The notes: generated by a model not told the origin, from the letters alone. Shown: positions 1-10,199, counted from the first letter of the stretch. The stretch: 34,792 nt of DNA from Parvibaculum sp. (GCF_030694575.1 NZ_JAUYUS010000025.1:1-34792), one strand, 5' to 3'. Numbers and translations: made by a program.

Positions 1-1053
1 GAGCACGACGGATATGATCCAGAAGCGCACGACGACGGTCGGCTCCGCCCAGCCCTTCTGTTCGAAATGATGATGCAGCGGCGCCATCCGGAAGACGCGC
101 TTGCCCGTGAGCTTGAACGACGCCACCTGCACGATGACCGATACCGCTTCGAGCACAAACAGCCCGCCGATGATCGCCAGCACCAGCTCGTGCTTCGCCG
201 CCACCGCGATCGCGCCGAGCGCGCCGCCGAGTGCAAGCGAACCCGTGTCGCCCATGAACACCATCGCGGGCGGCGCGTTGTACCAGAGGAAACCGAGCCC
301 CGCCCCGATCAGCGCCCCGCAAAAGACCGCAAGCTCGCCCGTCCCCGGCACGAAATGGATCTGCAGATAATCCGCGAACACCGCATTGCCGACGAGATAG
401 ACGATGAGCCCGAGCGATGCCGCCGCGATCATCACCGGCACGATGGCGAGCCCGTCCAGCCCGTCGGTCAGGTTCACCGCATTGGACGAACCGACGATCA
501 CGAGCGCGCCGAACAGGAAGAAGAACCCGCCGAGTTCGATCAGCAGCGTCTTGAAGAACGGCACGGTCAGCGCCGTCTGCAGCGGCTCGCTCGACACCAG
601 CACCAGCGCCCACATCGCCACCAGCGCAATCGCGAATTCGAAGAACAGCTTCACCCGCCCCGGCACGCCCTTCGGCGAAATCTTCGAGACTTTCAGGTAG
701 TCGTCCGCGAAACCCACCGCGCCGAAACCGAGCGTCACGAACAGCACGATCCAGACATAGCGGTTGCTCCAGTCCGCCCACAGCAGCACCGAAGGCACGA
801 GCCCGACCAGAATGAGAAAGCCGCCCATCGTCGGCGTGCCCTGCTTCTGGATGATATGCGTCTGCGGCCCGTCCTCGCGGATCGGCTGGCCGCGCCGCTG
901 CCGCGCTTTCAGCATCGCGATGATGCGCGGACCGAACAGGAAGCTGATGAGCAGCGCCGTCACCGTCGCGCCGCCGGTGCGGAACGTGATGTAGCGGAAC
1001 ACGTTGAATGCCTGAACCTCGTTCGCCATGCCGCCGAGCAGATCGTAAAGCAT
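1..1053 (-). CDS. mraY: Phospho-N-acetylmuramoyl-pentapeptide-transferase MraY (3' end outside window)
   Basis: Integral membrane enzyme that transfers phospho-MurNAc-pentapeptide from UDP to undecaprenyl phosphate, making lipid I. The minus-strand frame starts [14 protein letters not shown] and stays open to base 1, giving 351 codons of a family usually near 360, so only the last few residues are missing. Visible family signatures are an FADDYLK segment (the DDxxK motif), [20 protein letters not shown], and the MAPLHHHFE histidine motif near the C-terminus. Many hydrophobic helices alternate with these loops. The ATG shares one base with the murF stop (TGATG), which indicates translational coupling as the last visible gene of the dcw operon. 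The call is secure from motifs and from the order murE-murF-mraY. Confidence 0.97.
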   Translation of the reverse strand, partial: MLYDLLGGMANEVQAFNVFRYITFRTGGATVTALLISFLFGPRIIAMLKARQRRGQPIREDGPQTHIIQKQGTPTMGGFLILVGLVPSVLLWADWSNRYVWIVLFVTLGFGAVGFADDYLKVSKISPKGVPGRVKLFFEFAIALVAMWALVLVSSEPLQTALTVPFFKTLLIELGGFFFLFGALVIVGSSNAVNLTDGLDGLAIVPVMIAAASLGLIVYLVGNAVFADYLQIHFVPGTGELAVFCGALIGAGLGFLWYNAPPAMVFMGDTGSLALGGALGAIAVAAKHELVLAIIGGLFVLEAVSVIVQVASFKLTGKRVFRMAPLHHHFEQKGWAEPTVVVRFWIISVVL

Positions 1054-2492
1054 CAGTTCGTCCCCCTGTTGCGCCGGATGCTCTCGCCGTCGTCGTCGCC
1101 CAGCCCCCTGAGCAGTTCGACAAGCGGCCCCATGCGGGAACCGAGAGAACCCTTCACCATCACCACATCGCCCGGCTCCACGGCATCGCGGAGCAGCGGC
1201 CCGAGTTCGGCGGATGTTTCCGCGTAAGCGCCCTGCGCCGCCGCCGGCAGCGCCTTGTAGAGCTCGCGCATATGCGGCCCGCAGGCGAAAACGAGATCGA
1301 TGTCCGCCTCGCGCACGGCGTCGGCAAGCCCGCGATGCATCGCGATCGACGTCTCGCCGAGTTCCAGCATGTCGCCCATGACGGCGATGCGGCGTCCTTT
1401 GCCTTCCGGCTTCGCGCGGCTGAGCGCGTCCAGCGCCGCGCGCATCGAAACCGGATTGGCGTTGTAGCTTTCGTCGACCACGGTGAATTGCCCGAGCGGC
1501 GCCGACACGATGTGCCTCTCGCCGCGCCCCTTCGGCGCCTTGAGGTTCGCCATCGCGAGCGCCGCCATCGCCAGGTCCGCGTCCAGCGCATGCACGCAGG
1601 CGAGCATGGCGAGCGAGTTCATCACGATGTGGCGTCCCGGCACGGCCAGCTTGTAGGTCACGGGCTGGCCGCAGATCGTGGCGGAGACGCAGGAGCAGTC
1701 TTCCTTCAGCGCCGCCTTCTCCAGCCGCGCATCCGCATTCCTGTGTTCGCCGAACGAGATGATGCGCCCCGCGCCGCTCTTCTCCGCCTTCGCGCGCAGC
1801 CTCTCGAAATGCGGATTGTCGCGATTGAGAATGGCGACGCCGCCCTTCTGCAGCCCGTCGAAAATCTCGCCCTTCGCATCGGCGATCTGCTCGACCGAGT
1901 CGAAGAACTCCATATGCACCGCCTCGACCGTCGTGATGAGCGCGACGAACGGCTCGACGAGTTGCGACAGCGGTGTGATCTCGCCGGGATGGTTCATCCC
2001 CACTTCGAAAATGCCGAAGCGCGTTCCGGCGGGCATCCGCGCGAGAGACAGTGGCACCCCCCAGAGATTGTTGTAGGAGGCGGCGGAAGCATGCGTCGCT
2101 CCCTGCTCGGAAAGAATGAGCTTCAGCGCTTCCTTCGTTCCCGTCTTGCCGACGCTGCCGGTCACCGCGACGACCTTCGCCCGCGTCCGCGCCCGCGCCG
2201 CGCGGCCAAGCGCGTTCAGCGCCGCCAGCGTATCGGCCACGACGACGAGCGGCCCTGCCGCGCACATCGCATCCGTCGGCGCGCTCACGATGGCCGCGGC
2301 CGCGCCCCTCTTCAGGGCGCTTTCCACATAGGCATGGCCGTCCGAATTCTCGCCGATGATGGCGACGAAGAGATCGCCCGCTTCCAGCGTCCGGCTGTCG
2401 ATGGAAACGCCGCTCGCGCTCCACCCGGCGCCCTCGGCCTTTCCGCCCGTCGCGGTCAGCACGTCTTCTTTCGTCCACAGAGGCGCGCTCAT
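1053..2492 (-). CDS. murF: UDP-N-acetylmuramoyl-tripeptide--D-alanyl-D-alanine ligase MurF
   Basis: Cytoplasmic Mur ligase that adds D-Ala-D-Ala to the UDP-MurNAc-tripeptide using ATP, completing the pentapeptide. It has 479 residues, normal for the family. The ATP-binding P-loop [11 protein letters not shown] lies at about 111-121, a Mur-ligase central-domain segment ([10 protein letters not shown]) at about 170, and the asparagine-rich DESYNANP motif in the last third. The N-terminal domain contains [16 protein letters not shown], typical of substrate binding in MurE/MurF. The start codon overlaps the murE stop as ATGA, and its own stop overlaps the mraY start. DESYNANP together with the position between murE and mraY distinguishes MurF from the other Mur ligases. 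Confidence 0.96.
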   Translation of the reverse strand: MSAPLWTKEDVLTATGGKAEGAGWSASGVSIDSRTLEAGDLFVAIIGENSDGHAYVESALKRGAAAAIVSAPTDAMCAAGPLVVVADTLAALNALGRAARARTRAKVVAVTGSVGKTGTKEALKLILSEQGATHASAASYNNLWGVPLSLARMPAGTRFGIFEVGMNHPGEITPLSQLVEPFVALITTVEAVHMEFFDSVEQIADAKGEIFDGLQKGGVAILNRDNPHFERLRAKAEKSGAGRIISFGEHRNADARLEKAALKEDCSCVSATICGQPVTYKLAVPGRHIVMNSLAMLACVHALDADLAMAALAMANLKAPKGRGERHIVSAPLGQFTVVDESYNANPVSMRAALDALSRAKPEGKGRRIAVMGDMLELGETSIAMHRGLADAVREADIDLVFACGPHMRELYKALPAAAQGAYAETSAELGPLLRDAVEPGDVVMVKGSLGSRMGPLVELLRGLGDDDGESIRRNRGTN

Positions 2493-3955
2493 GCGGCACC
2501 TCCGATTTTCTTCGCCGCCGCGCGGATCGCGTCATGGTCGGAGAAAGGCAGCACCTTGTCGCCGACGATCTGCCCGGTCTCGTGTCCCTTGCCCGCCACC
2601 ACGAGAACGTCGCCCGGCTGCAGCGCCCGCATCGCCGTCTCGATGGCCGCCGCCCGGTCGCCGATTTCGCTCGCCCCCGGGCAGCCCTTCAGCACGGCGG
2701 CGCGAATGGCGGCTGCCTCTTCGCTGCGCGGGTTGTCGTCGGTCACATATATAATGTCGGCAAGCTTCGCCGCCGCCGCGCCCATCAGCGGGCGCTTGCC
2801 CGCGTCGCGGTCGCCGCCGCAGCCGAACACGACGGAGAGTTTCCCTTGCGTGTGCGGGCGGATCGCCTCCAGCACGTTTTCCAGCGCGTCCGGCGTATGC
2901 GCGTAATCGATATAGACGGAGGCGCCGTTCGGAAGATGCGCCGCCTCTTCCATGCGGCCCTTCGCGCCGGTCAGCTTTTCCAGCGCCGCGAAGACCTTCT
3001 CCGCCGCGCCGCCACAGCCGATGGCCAGCCCCGCCGCCACCAGCGCGTTCGACGCCTGGAAGCCGCCGACCAGCGGCAGGTCGACCGCGTAGTTCTTGCC
3101 TTCATGCACGAGTTCGAGCGTCTGTCCGCGCAGTGTCGGCCGCGCGGCGGCGAGGAAGATGCCCTTGCCCTTCCGCCCGACGGAGATGATGCGGTGTCCC
3201 CGCGCCCAGCACACGGCTTCGAATTCGGCATATTGCGGGCTGTCGGCATTGAGCACGGCCACGCCGCCCGGCCCCATCACCTCGCCGAAGAGACGCAGCT
3301 TCGCATAGAGGTAGTCGTCGAAGCTGGTGTGATAGTCCATGTGGTCGCGCGTGATATTGGTGAAGCCCGCCGCGCGCAGCTTCACGCCGTCGAGCCTGTA
3401 TTGCGCGAGCCCGTGGCTCGAGGCTTCCATTGCGAGATGCGTCACGCCCTCTTTCGCCAGCGCCGCCAGCTCCGCCTGCAGCGCCACGGGATCGGGCGTC
3501 GTATAGCCGAGTGGCCGTTCGCCCCTGGGACTGGTCACGCCGAGCGTGCCGAGGCTCGCCGCCTCCTCGCCCAGCGCCGCCCAGATTTCCCGCAGGAAGG
3601 TCGCGATCGAGGTCTTGCCGTTGGTGCCCGTCACCGCGGCGACGGTGCGCGGCTGCGCGCCGAAGAATTTCGCGGCCATCAGTGCGAGGCGGCGGCGCGG
3701 ATTGCGGTCGGCGATCACAGGCACGCCCGCCGTTACCGCCGCGCCGAGCGGCACGAGCAGCGCGGACGCGCCTTTCTCGATTGCCTGTGCAATGAATTTT
3801 GTGCCGTCGAGCTTCGTCCCCGGCAGCGCCGCGAACAGATAGCCCGGCCGTACCGCGCGGCTGTCCGCCGTCAGGCCGAGTATCTCCGTCGCCCCCCCTT
3901 CGGGAAGCGCGAGATCGGACCCGATCAACGCCGACAACTGCATATCACCCAACAT
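2489..3955 (-). CDS. murE: UDP-N-acetylmuramoyl-L-alanyl-D-glutamate--2,6-diaminopimelate ligase MurE
   Basis: Cytoplasmic ligase that adds the third stem-peptide residue. It has 488 residues. The ATP-binding motif TGTNGKTS is at about 109-116, followed by the central EASSHGL and [10 protein letters not shown] segments (the latter near 200-209). The DNPR motif at about 407-410 is the established meso-diaminopimelate recognition motif, so the third residue should be meso-DAP rather than lysine. The gene lies 43 bp after ftsI and overlaps murF. Two in-frame ATGs are possible, at 3955 and 3943; neither has a strong Shine-Dalgarno sequence, and the longer form is given here. Confidence 0.96.
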   Translation of the reverse strand: MLGDMQLSALIGSDLALPEGGATEILGLTADSRAVRPGYLFAALPGTKLDGTKFIAQAIEKGASALLVPLGAAVTAGVPVIADRNPRRRLALMAAKFFGAQPRTVAAVTGTNGKTSIATFLREIWAALGEEAASLGTLGVTSPRGERPLGYTTPDPVALQAELAALAKEGVTHLAMEASSHGLAQYRLDGVKLRAAGFTNITRDHMDYHTSFDDYLYAKLRLFGEVMGPGGVAVLNADSPQYAEFEAVCWARGHRIISVGRKGKGIFLAAARPTLRGQTLELVHEGKNYAVDLPLVGGFQASNALVAAGLAIGCGGAAEKVFAALEKLTGAKGRMEEAAHLPNGASVYIDYAHTPDALENVLEAIRPHTQGKLSVVFGCGGDRDAGKRPLMGAAAAKLADIIYVTDDNPRSEEAAAIRAAVLKGCPGASEIGDRAAAIETAMRALQPGDVLVVAGKGHETGQIVGDKVLPFSDHDAIRAAAKKIGGAA

Positions 3956-3991
3956 TCCGTCTATCGTCTCGCCAACTCACGTTGCTGCCTT

Positions 3992-4009
3992 GCGGGCACT
4001 ACTGCCCGC
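3992..4009 (-). other. Hairpin spanning the ftsI stop codon
   Basis: A perfect 7-bp inverted repeat, GCGGGCA and TGCCCGC, has a 4-nt loop that holds most of the ftsI TAG stop. It sits at the only non-overlapping junction in the mraZ-to-mraY run, just before murE. No T-run follows on the minus strand, so it does not look like an intrinsic terminator. It could be an mRNA stability or processing structure; chance is also possible in GC-rich DNA. Confidence 0.35.
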
Positions 4010-5759
4010 CCGTCGCGTCATACGAAACCAGTTTCGCCTCGCGCAGCCCCTCCGGCAGCACCTTGGGCGCCGGCCGCACGCCGAGCAGCGGCGCCACCCG
4101 GGCCACCACGCGCGCCGTCACCGGCGCTGCGTTCCAGCCGGCAGTCGCATAGCCGTAAGTGTTCTTGGTCGCCTTCGGCTCGTCGAACATCACGATCATC
4201 GCGTAACGGGGATCGTTGGCCGGGAAGGCACTGATGAAGGATGTAATGAGCTTGTTGCGCGCATAGCGGCCGTTCTCCGGCTTCTCCGCGGTGCCCGTCT
4301 TTCCCATCACCGGATAGCCCGGCACGTCGGCCTTCTTGCCCGTGCCTTCCGCCACCACCATCCGCAGCAGTCCCCGCATCGTGTTGCTCGTCTCGGTCGA
4401 GACCACGCGCTCCCCGAGCCGCGGCTCGTTGTGGCGCAGGAAGGTCGGCTTCACCTTGAAGCCGCCATTGACGATGGTCGACACCGCGCTCACTACTTGC
4501 AGCGGTGTCACGGCAATGCCATGGCCGTATGATGTCGTGATCGTGGCAAGCTCGCTCCAGCGCGCGGGCAGCAGCGGCGCGCCCGCTTCCGGCAGTTCGA
4601 TGTCCGGCCGCGTCAGAAGCCCGAAGCGGCCGAGATAGGCGCGATGCTCCTCGCCGCCCAACTGCAGCGCGATCTTCGCGGTGCCGATATTCGACGAATG
4701 AATGAAGACTTCCGGCACGCTGAGCCACCGGTTCTCCGCATGGAAGTCGTGAATGGTGAAGCGCGCCACCTTCAGCGGCTGCGACGCATCGAACCTGCCG
4801 TTGAGGTTCACCTTGCCGCTGTCGAGCGCGGCGGCCAGCGTCACCGCCTTGAAGACAGAGCCCATTTCGTAGACGCCGAGCGTCGCCCGGTTGAAGCGCG
4901 TCTCGTCGGAGGACGACATCGGATCGTTCGGATCGAAATCCGGCAACGACGTCATCGCCACCACTTCGCCGGTGTGAACGTCCATGATGACGCCGGCCGC
5001 GCCGAGCGCGCTGAACTCCACCATCGCCTTTTCAAGTTCGTCGCGCAGCGCGTGCTGCACATGCAGGTCGAGCGACAGCATCACCGTGGTCCCGCGCTCG
5101 AAGCGCGGCATGTCGTGGGCGTCGGTTCGCCCGAGCTTGCGGTCCATATAGCGTTCGATGCCGGCCGTCCCGCGATTGTCGAGATCGACCATGCCGAGCA
5201 CATTGGAGCCGGTCTTGCCGTTCGGATAGACCCGCTTCTGCTCGTTGCGGAAGTCGAGGCCCGGCAACCCGAGATAGTGAACCGCATATTGCTGCTTCGG
5301 CGTGAGGTCGCGCTTCAACCACATGAAGGCCTTGCCGGAGGCAAGCTTCGCCGTCACGTCCGCCACGTTGAGATCGGGCAGCACGCTCACAAGCTGGCGC
5401 GCCGTCTCGGCCGGATCGATCACATAGCGCCCGTCGGCGAAGAGCGAGGCCGTCGCAATGTCGGTCGCCATCACCTCGCCGTTCCGGTCGACGATGTCGG
5501 GCCGGTGAACCTGGGTGGGGCCGGCGGCGACGATGGTGCCTTCCGCGCCGCTGCCCACGATCGCGAGCCCGACCAGCCGCGCGCCGATCAGCGTGAAGCA
5601 GGCGGCGAAGATCGTGAGCGCGAGAAAGATGCGCCGCTGCGATGGCGTGCGGCCGTTCGCGCCCTCGCCTGCGCGCGGCTGGCGCGGCTTGGCGATGGCG
5701 TCGTAGCCGAGCGGCAGGTAGCGCGTGCTGGACCTTGTATCTGCGCGGCGGCCGATCAT
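3999..5759 (-). CDS. ftsI: Peptidoglycan D,D-transpeptidase FtsI (PBP3), septal class B PBP
   Basis: Inner-membrane-anchored transpeptidase that cross-links septal peptidoglycan in the divisome. It has 586 residues. A basic, proline-rich cytoplasmic tail of about 42 residues precedes one transmembrane helix (about 43-65) and a periplasmic region. The dimerisation/pedestal domain comes first; the transpeptidase domain carries the three penicillin-binding motifs in order: S301-V-F-K304 (active-site serine), S355-S-N357 and KTGT at about 487-490. The start overlaps the ftsL stop as ATGA, so it is translated from the ftsL message. The absence of a glycosyltransferase domain and the dcw position identify it as FtsI rather than a class A PBP. 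Confidence 0.96.
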   Translation of the reverse strand: MIGRRADTRSSTRYLPLGYDAIAKPRQPRAGEGANGRTPSQRRIFLALTIFAACFTLIGARLVGLAIVGSGAEGTIVAAGPTQVHRPDIVDRNGEVMATDIATASLFADGRYVIDPAETARQLVSVLPDLNVADVTAKLASGKAFMWLKRDLTPKQQYAVHYLGLPGLDFRNEQKRVYPNGKTGSNVLGMVDLDNRGTAGIERYMDRKLGRTDAHDMPRFERGTTVMLSLDLHVQHALRDELEKAMVEFSALGAAGVIMDVHTGEVVAMTSLPDFDPNDPMSSSDETRFNRATLGVYEMGSVFKAVTLAAALDSGKVNLNGRFDASQPLKVARFTIHDFHAENRWLSVPEVFIHSSNIGTAKIALQLGGEEHRAYLGRFGLLTRPDIELPEAGAPLLPARWSELATITTSYGHGIAVTPLQVVSAVSTIVNGGFKVKPTFLRHNEPRLGERVVSTETSNTMRGLLRMVVAEGTGKKADVPGYPVMGKTGTAEKPENGRYARNKLITSFISAFPANDPRYAMIVMFDEPKATKNTYGYATAGWNAAPVTARVVARVAPLLGVRPAPKVLPEGLREAKLVSYDATGGQ

Positions 5760-6133
5760 TGAACGGTGCTCCCTGTCATGCCGATTTCGGCCGGCGAGAC
5801 GCCCGCATAACCGCCGCGCGGCTGGCGGTTCGACGGCACGTAGAATTCATCCGCCATGTGCGGCATCGGTACATCCTCGAACGTGCCGATCTGCGCCGCC
5901 GTCAGCGGCTTCAGCGCCGAATAGCGCGCGGCGAGTTCCTGCAGCCGTTCGGGCTGGTTGAGATAGCTCCACTCGGCGCGCAGCACGCGAATGGCTTCCT
6001 GCTCCTTGGCGATCCGCTGTTTAAGCTGGCGCGCCTGCCTGTCGGCGCCCTCCGCGCGATACTTGATGTCGTAGAGACCGACCGAAAGGCCGATCACCGC
6101 CATGACGAGCAGCAGGTTGATGACGCGGATCAT
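5756..6133 (-). CDS. ftsL: Cell division protein FtsL
   Basis: Small bitopic membrane protein of the FtsQLB divisome subcomplex, which helps activate FtsWI. It has 125 residues. An N-terminal transmembrane helix (about 4-22, [18 protein letters not shown]) is followed by a charged heptad-like coiled coil (about 28-60, rich in Q, K, E, R), then the alphaproteobacterial-type segment [15 protein letters not shown] disordered Pro/Gly-rich tail ends the protein. It sits between rsmH and ftsI with 4-bp ATGA overlaps on both sides, the canonical FtsL position. Sequence conservation in this family is low, so the call rests on topology, size and synteny. Confidence 0.92.
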   Translation of the reverse strand: MIRVINLLLVMAVIGLSVGLYDIKYRAEGADRQARQLKQRIAKEQEAIRVLRAEWSYLNQPERLQELAARYSALKPLTAAQIGTFEDVPMPHMADEFYVPSNRQPRGGYAGVSPAEIGMTGSTVQ

Positions 6134-7149
6134 GCGAGCCCCCCGTCGAGCGAGGGGACAGCGCGGAAGCCGAGCGCGCCGAGGTCGAGCGGCAGCGCGG
6201 GCGCGGCCGTGCGCTCCGCCGCCCTGAGCTTCGCGGAACGGGCCCGCACGTTGAGTTCGACTTCGGCGTCCGACGCCTTCAGCGCCTTGTGCGCGATTTC
6301 GCGAAACGACGGCGCGGCTTCGTCGCGTTCCGGCATGTAGCGGTTCGCGCGCCCCGCCCGTCCCGTCCGCGCGGTGAGGAAGCGCTTCACGATCCGGTCT
6401 TCGAGCGAATGGAATGCGACGACGGCGAGCCGGCCGCCTTCATGCAGCAGCGCCTCCGCGCCCGAAAGACCGCGCGCGAGTTCGCCCAGTTCGTCGTTCA
6501 CGAAAATGCGCAGCGCCTGGAATGTTCGCGTCGCGGGATGAATACGGTCCTGCGGCTTGCGGTGAATGACGCTGGCCACGAGGTCGGCGAGTTCGAGCGT
6601 GCGGTGGAGTTCGGCCGTCTGCCGCGCCGCCACGATGGCGCGCGCCACGGCCCGCGCCCTCTTCTCCTCGCCGTAGACGGCGATGATGCGCGCGAGATCG
6701 GCTTCGTCGAAATGATTGACCACGTCCGCGGCCGAGGGGCCTTCGCCGCCCATCCGCATGTCGAGCGGCCCGTCCTGCTGGAACGAGAAGCCGCGCTCCG
6801 CCTGGTCGAGCTGCATGGAGGAAACGCCGATATCGAGCACCACGCCGTCGACCGAGGCATGGCCGAGCGCGCGGACCAGCCGCTCCATGTCGCCGAAGCG
6901 GCCTTCGATCAGCGTCAGCCGGCCGGCGAATTCGGTGGCGAGCGCACGGCCCCTGACGATCGCCGTCGGATCGCGGTCGATCGCCAGCACCGCGCAGTCC
7001 GCCGCGCCGAGGATCGCGCGCGTATAGCCGCCCGCGCCGAAAGTACCATCCACATAAAGGCCGCCATCGCGGGGCTTCAGCACATCGAGCACGTCGGCCA
7101 GCATCACCGGGACATGGGGGGTGGCGCCCGTCTGGCCGTTGTCGCTCAT
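6130..7149 (-). CDS. rsmH: 16S rRNA (cytosine(1402)-N(4))-methyltransferase RsmH (MraW)
   Basis: SAM-dependent methyltransferase that makes the N4 methyl group of m4Cm1402 in the 16S rRNA decoding centre. It has 339 residues, slightly longer than the E. coli protein. The N-terminal HVPVML motif (about 12-17) and the SAM-binding motif [12 protein letters not shown] (about 32-43) are clear. Further family signatures are [26 protein letters not shown] and [12 protein letters not shown]. It overlaps both mraZ upstream and ftsL downstream by ATGA, so the first genes of the operon form one coupled translational unit. Confidence 0.96.
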   Translation of the reverse strand: MSDNGQTGATPHVPVMLADVLDVLKPRDGGLYVDGTFGAGGYTRAILGAADCAVLAIDRDPTAIVRGRALATEFAGRLTLIEGRFGDMERLVRALGHASVDGVVLDIGVSSMQLDQAERGFSFQQDGPLDMRMGGEGPSAADVVNHFDEADLARIIAVYGEEKRARAVARAIVAARQTAELHRTLELADLVASVIHRKPQDRIHPATRTFQALRIFVNDELGELARGLSGAEALLHEGGRLAVVAFHSLEDRIVKRFLTARTGRAGRANRYMPERDEAAPSFREIAHKALKASDAEVELNVRARSAKLRAAERTAAPALPLDLGALGFRAVPSLDGGLA

Positions 7150-7631
7150 TGGCCGCCCCCGCCATCGGGCCTTTGGGCCGCATAGGTCGATTTCAGCAAT
7201 TCACGGAAGCCGGGAACCCGCTTCTGCGCTTCGACGGCGAAAGCGGCATAGGCCTTCGGTTCCCAGATCTGGAAGCGCGGCCCCGCGCCCACGAAGACCG
7301 CTTCGTCGGTGAGGCCGGCAAGCTCGCGCAGATTGTCGGGCAGGTTCACGCGCCCGTCGGCGTCGAACGTCAGTTCCGCGCTCTCGCCCAGCAGCACGGA
7401 GGCGAGCATGTCGCGCTCCTCCGAGAACGGGTCGAGCCGCGCCAGCATCCGGTCGATCTCGGTGGAGAAGCTCGGCCCGCAGCCTTCGATGAACTTGCCC
7501 TCGCTCAGCGGCGGAAAGCAGATGATCCCGTTCAGCCCCTGGGCGATCGAGACGGCACGAAACTTCGCCGGCACGGAAACCCGTCCCTTCGAGTCGATCT
7601 TGTTCGTGTAACGCCCCCGGAACGAGTCCAT
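7146..7631 (-). CDS. mraZ: Transcriptional regulator MraZ
   Basis: DNA-binding protein of the SpoVT/AbrB double-psi-barrel type, first gene of the dcw operon and known in E. coli to repress its own operon. It has 161 residues with two tandem MraZ domains: [20 protein letters not shown] at the N-terminus and a second copy around [19 protein letters not shown] in the middle. The frame stays open upstream to 7748, but the family-standard MDSF start at 7631 is preceded by a good Shine-Dalgarno (GAGGGAGAAG). The upstream extension would run into the operator repeats, so 7631 is chosen. Its stop overlaps the rsmH start. The 10-bp phased GGG array at 7709-7772 is its likely operator. Confidence 0.96.
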   Translation of the reverse strand: MDSFRGRYTNKIDSKGRVSVPAKFRAVSIAQGLNGIICFPPLSEGKFIEGCGPSFSTEIDRMLARLDPFSEERDMLASVLLGESAELTFDADGRVNLPDNLRELAGLTDEAVFVGAGPRFQIWEPKAYAAFAVEAQKRVPGFRELLKSTYAAQRPDGGGGQ

Positions 7632-7708
7632 CGTCCGACTTCTCCCTCTATCGGACTGCCCCTCTGCCCGAGGGGGTCCTGCGTCCTCGGGACCGGCTGG
7701 CTCCAAAC

Positions 7709-7772
7709 GGGGCCGCATGGTGGTATACGGGACATCATGGGATACCATGGGATATCATGGGCGTCAACGGGA
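7709..7772 (-). promoter_or_regulatory. Candidate MraZ operator: phased GGG repeats
   Basis: On the plus strand GGG occurs with exact 10-bp spacing at 7709, 7729, 7739, 7749, 7759 and 7769, with a degenerate GGT at 7719. The core reads CGGGA-n5-TGGGA-n5-TGGGA-n5-TGGGC-n5-CGGGA. E. coli MraZ is known to bind TGGGN repeats separated by 5 nt, which matches this layout. The array lies about 80-140 bp upstream of the mraZ ATG, between it and an AT-rich stretch (about 7800-7880) that probably contains the dcw promoter; I could not assign convincing -35/-10 boxes there. Confidence 0.75.
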
Positions 7773-7974
7773 AACCCTAGTATTTTCGCGGTTTTGCGCG
7801 CCTCTGGACAGTCTTAACAGGTCGTTAAAATTCTAGATACTGTGAGAACATAATAAGAACAAAGCATAGACAAAGTACTCGCCTGCGTCAGCGCGGGACA
7901 CCGTCCCAGGCCCCTCCAAACACGAGCCCGCCACCCGCCCGGACCCGTTCGGGACGGCACATGGCCAAACCCCG

Positions 7975-7996
7975 AAAAATCTGTTTGTGACAGATT
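7975..7996 (-). terminator. Possible intrinsic terminator of rnpB
   Basis: A perfect 7-bp inverted repeat (AATCTGT / ACAGATT, 5-nt loop) on the minus strand runs into five Ts and lies about 27 bp beyond the 3' end of the RNase P RNA. The stem is AT-rich and short, so it is a weak terminator candidate. Confidence 0.45.
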
Positions 7997-8022
7997 GATG
8001 ACAATACGATGACAGTGAGGGT

Positions 8023-8392
<370 letters not shown>

Positions 8393-8398
8393 GCAGTG

Positions 8399-8428
8399 GA
8401 AATGGGCCTAAAAGGCGCGTAGGTCAAG
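8399..8428 (-). promoter_or_regulatory. Candidate rnpB promoter
   Basis: On the minus strand a CTTGACC box (8422-8428) matches the sigma70 -35 consensus. A weak -10 candidate (CATTTC or CCATTT) lies 16-17 nt downstream, placing the start close to the P1 helix at 8392. The -10 is poor, so only the -35 is a good match. Confidence 0.45.
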
Positions 8429-8496
8429 GCTATTGCGATTGCCGACACCCATACCGATATGGGGCGGGACAGAAACTCAGTACCGGGAGAAACAAA

Positions 8497-9459
8497 ATGA
8501 AAGCCGCCGTCTACTACGAGAACGGACCGCCGAGCGTATTCAAGTACGAGGACGTACCCGATCCCGAATGCCTGCCGCAGGGCATCGTCATCAAGGTCGA
8601 AGCCGTCAGCATCGAAGGTGGCGACACGTTGAACCGCGCGCGCGGCGAGCTTGCCTCGAAGCCGCACATCGTCGGTTACCAGGCGGCCGGCACGATCGTC
8701 GAGGTCGGCAATGAAGTAACCCATCTGAAGCCGGGTCAACGCGTAACGACCGTCAACATGCACGGCTCGCATGCCGAACTCCGGGCGGTCTTCGCGCGCA
8801 CGGCGTGGGTCGTGCCCGACAACATGGACATTCGCGAGGCGGCAGCGATACCCGTGCCTTTCGGCACGGCGCATGACTGCCTCTTCGAATTCGGACACCT
8901 GAAAGCCGGTGAAACCGTTCTCGTGCAGGCAGGCGCGGGCGCCGTCGGCCTCGCCGCCATCCAGATCGCCAAAAGAGCCGGTGCCACCGTCATCGCGACG
9001 GCTTCGAGCGACGAACGGCTCGAAGGCCTGAAGCAATACGGCATGGACCATGGCATCAACTACAAAACGCAAGACCTGGTTGCCGAAGCCAAGCGTCTCA
9101 CCGACAATCGCGGCGTGAACCTCGTCGTCGATCCGGTCGGCGGCTCGACGCTCCAGAAGTCGATCCTCGCCCTTGGCTATCGGGGCCGCATCTCGATGGT
9201 CGGCAATGCCGGCCGCGAAGAAATGCGCGTGGATGTTTCAACCATGATGGGTGGCAACCAGTCGCTCTCCGGTGTCTTCCTCGGTGCTGAAATTTTCAGC
9301 GACCGCGTGCATGACAACATCCAGAAACTGATCGACGACATCGCGAAGGGCGAACTTAAAGTCGTACTCGACAAGTCCTTCCCGCTGAAGGACGCAGCGG
9401 CAGCGCATGAATATATCGAGAGCCGCAAGGCTTTCGGCCGCGTGACGCTGATCCCCTAA
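8497..9459 (+). CDS. MDR-family NAD(P)-dependent quinone oxidoreductase (zeta-crystallin-like)
   Basis: Medium-chain dehydrogenase/reductase of 320 residues, probably a soluble NADPH-dependent quinone or enone reductase. The N-terminal GroES-like domain contains GYQAAGTIVEVGNEVTHLKPG. The Rossmann fold has the nucleotide-binding turn VLVQAGAGAVGLAAIQIAKR at about 140-160, followed by an NLVVDPVGG strand. No catalytic or structural zinc cysteine cluster is visible, which favours the quinone-oxidoreductase subfamily over zinc alcohol dehydrogenases. A GGGAGA Shine-Dalgarno precedes the ATG. It is transcribed divergently from rnpB, and its stop overlaps the convergent amidase stop by 4 bp. Substrate unknown. 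Confidence 0.85.
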   Translation: MKAAVYYENGPPSVFKYEDVPDPECLPQGIVIKVEAVSIEGGDTLNRARGELASKPHIVGYQAAGTIVEVGNEVTHLKPGQRVTTVNMHGSHAELRAVFARTAWVVPDNMDIREAAAIPVPFGTAHDCLFEFGHLKAGETVLVQAGAGAVGLAAIQIAKRAGATVIATASSDERLEGLKQYGMDHGINYKTQDLVAEAKRLTDNRGVNLVVDPVGGSTLQKSILALGYRGRISMVGNAGREEMRVDVSTMMGGNQSLSGVFLGAEIFSDRVHDNIQKLIDDIAKGELKVVLDKSFPLKDAAAAHEYIESRKAFGRVTLIP

Positions 9460-10199
9460 GCGAGAGACTTTACGGCCTCGAGAAGCCGGCGGAGTGTGGC
9501 GACAGTAGAAATATCCGCCACCCCGTCGACTTTTTGAGGACGAAAATGACGCTGAAACGCCGTCACGACGGCCTCGGTCGCATCGTCGTATCGGCCGAGC
9601 ACCTCAAGCCCGTAGCCGTAATCGGCAAGCAGATACTGCAATTCCGCGACAGTGTCGCCGCGATCTCCGTTCTGCAGCACCGGCCCTTCGATGACGGGTT
9701 CCGGCTCAAGCCAGACCCCGACGCCAGCGCGCGCAAGCCGCGCCCAATCGAACCACTCACCCGGATCCGCCTTCCGCGCCGGCGCGATGTCCGAATGGCC
9801 GAGCACGCGCCTCGGCGGAATCCGATGACGCGACAGGATGTCGAGGCAGAGCGCCTCGACCGCATCCATCTGCGCATCCGGATAAGGCGGGCATCCGAAA
9901 TCATGACCGCCATTCGCGATTTCGATGCCGATGGAACAACCGTTTATGTCGGTGTCGCCCGCCCAGTTTCCGGCGCCCGCATGCCAGGCGCGAAGATGCT
10001 CCGGCACCATGCGCGTGATCGCTCCGTCCTCGTCGACCATATAGTGCGACGACACTTTCGCGGCCGGATCGCAAAGACGCGCAGCCGCCTCTTCCGCGCT
10101 CGCCATCCCCGTGTAATGCAAAAGCAGAATGTCGACGGCGCGGCCTGCGGGCCGTTCGTTGAAATTCGGGGAGGGTCGCTCCTTGCAGAAAATTGGCAT
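9456..10199 (-). CDS. N-acetylmuramoyl-L-alanine amidase, AmpD/AmiD type with peptidoglycan-binding domain
   Basis: Zinc amidase that cleaves the MurNAc (or anhydro-MurNAc)-L-Ala bond, probably in peptidoglycan recycling. The amidase_2 domain spans about 18-150. Metal ligands and catalytic residues are visible: H28 (LLLHYT), E93 (IGIEIA), H135 (LGHSDIAP), K143 and D145 (RKADPG). A C-terminal peptidoglycan_binding_1-like repeat (about 175-245) contains DTVAELQYLLADYGYG and GVADISTVATLRRL. No signal peptide is visible, which suggests a cytoplasmic AmpD-like role, although AmiD homologues are exported. The ATG overlaps the upstream permease stop as TGATG, so the two are probably cotranscribed. 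Confidence 0.9.
   Translation of the reverse strand: MPIFCKERPSPNFNERPAGRAVDILLLHYTGMASAEEAAARLCDPAAKVSSHYMVDEDGAITRMVPEHLRAWHAGAGNWAGDTDINGCSIGIEIANGGHDFGCPPYPDAQMDAVEALCLDILSRHRIPPRRVLGHSDIAPARKADPGEWFDWARLARAGVGVWLEPEPVIEGPVLQNGDRGDTVAELQYLLADYGYGLEVLGRYDDATEAVVTAFQRHFRPQKVDGVADISTVATLRRLLEAVKSLA

Noticed and set aside
1008-2906. Long plus-strand open frame (632 codons) opposite murF and murE
   Set aside because: It is antisense to two confidently identified Mur ligases; its product is Arg/His/Pro-rich low-information sequence, as expected for shadow frames in high-GC DNA.
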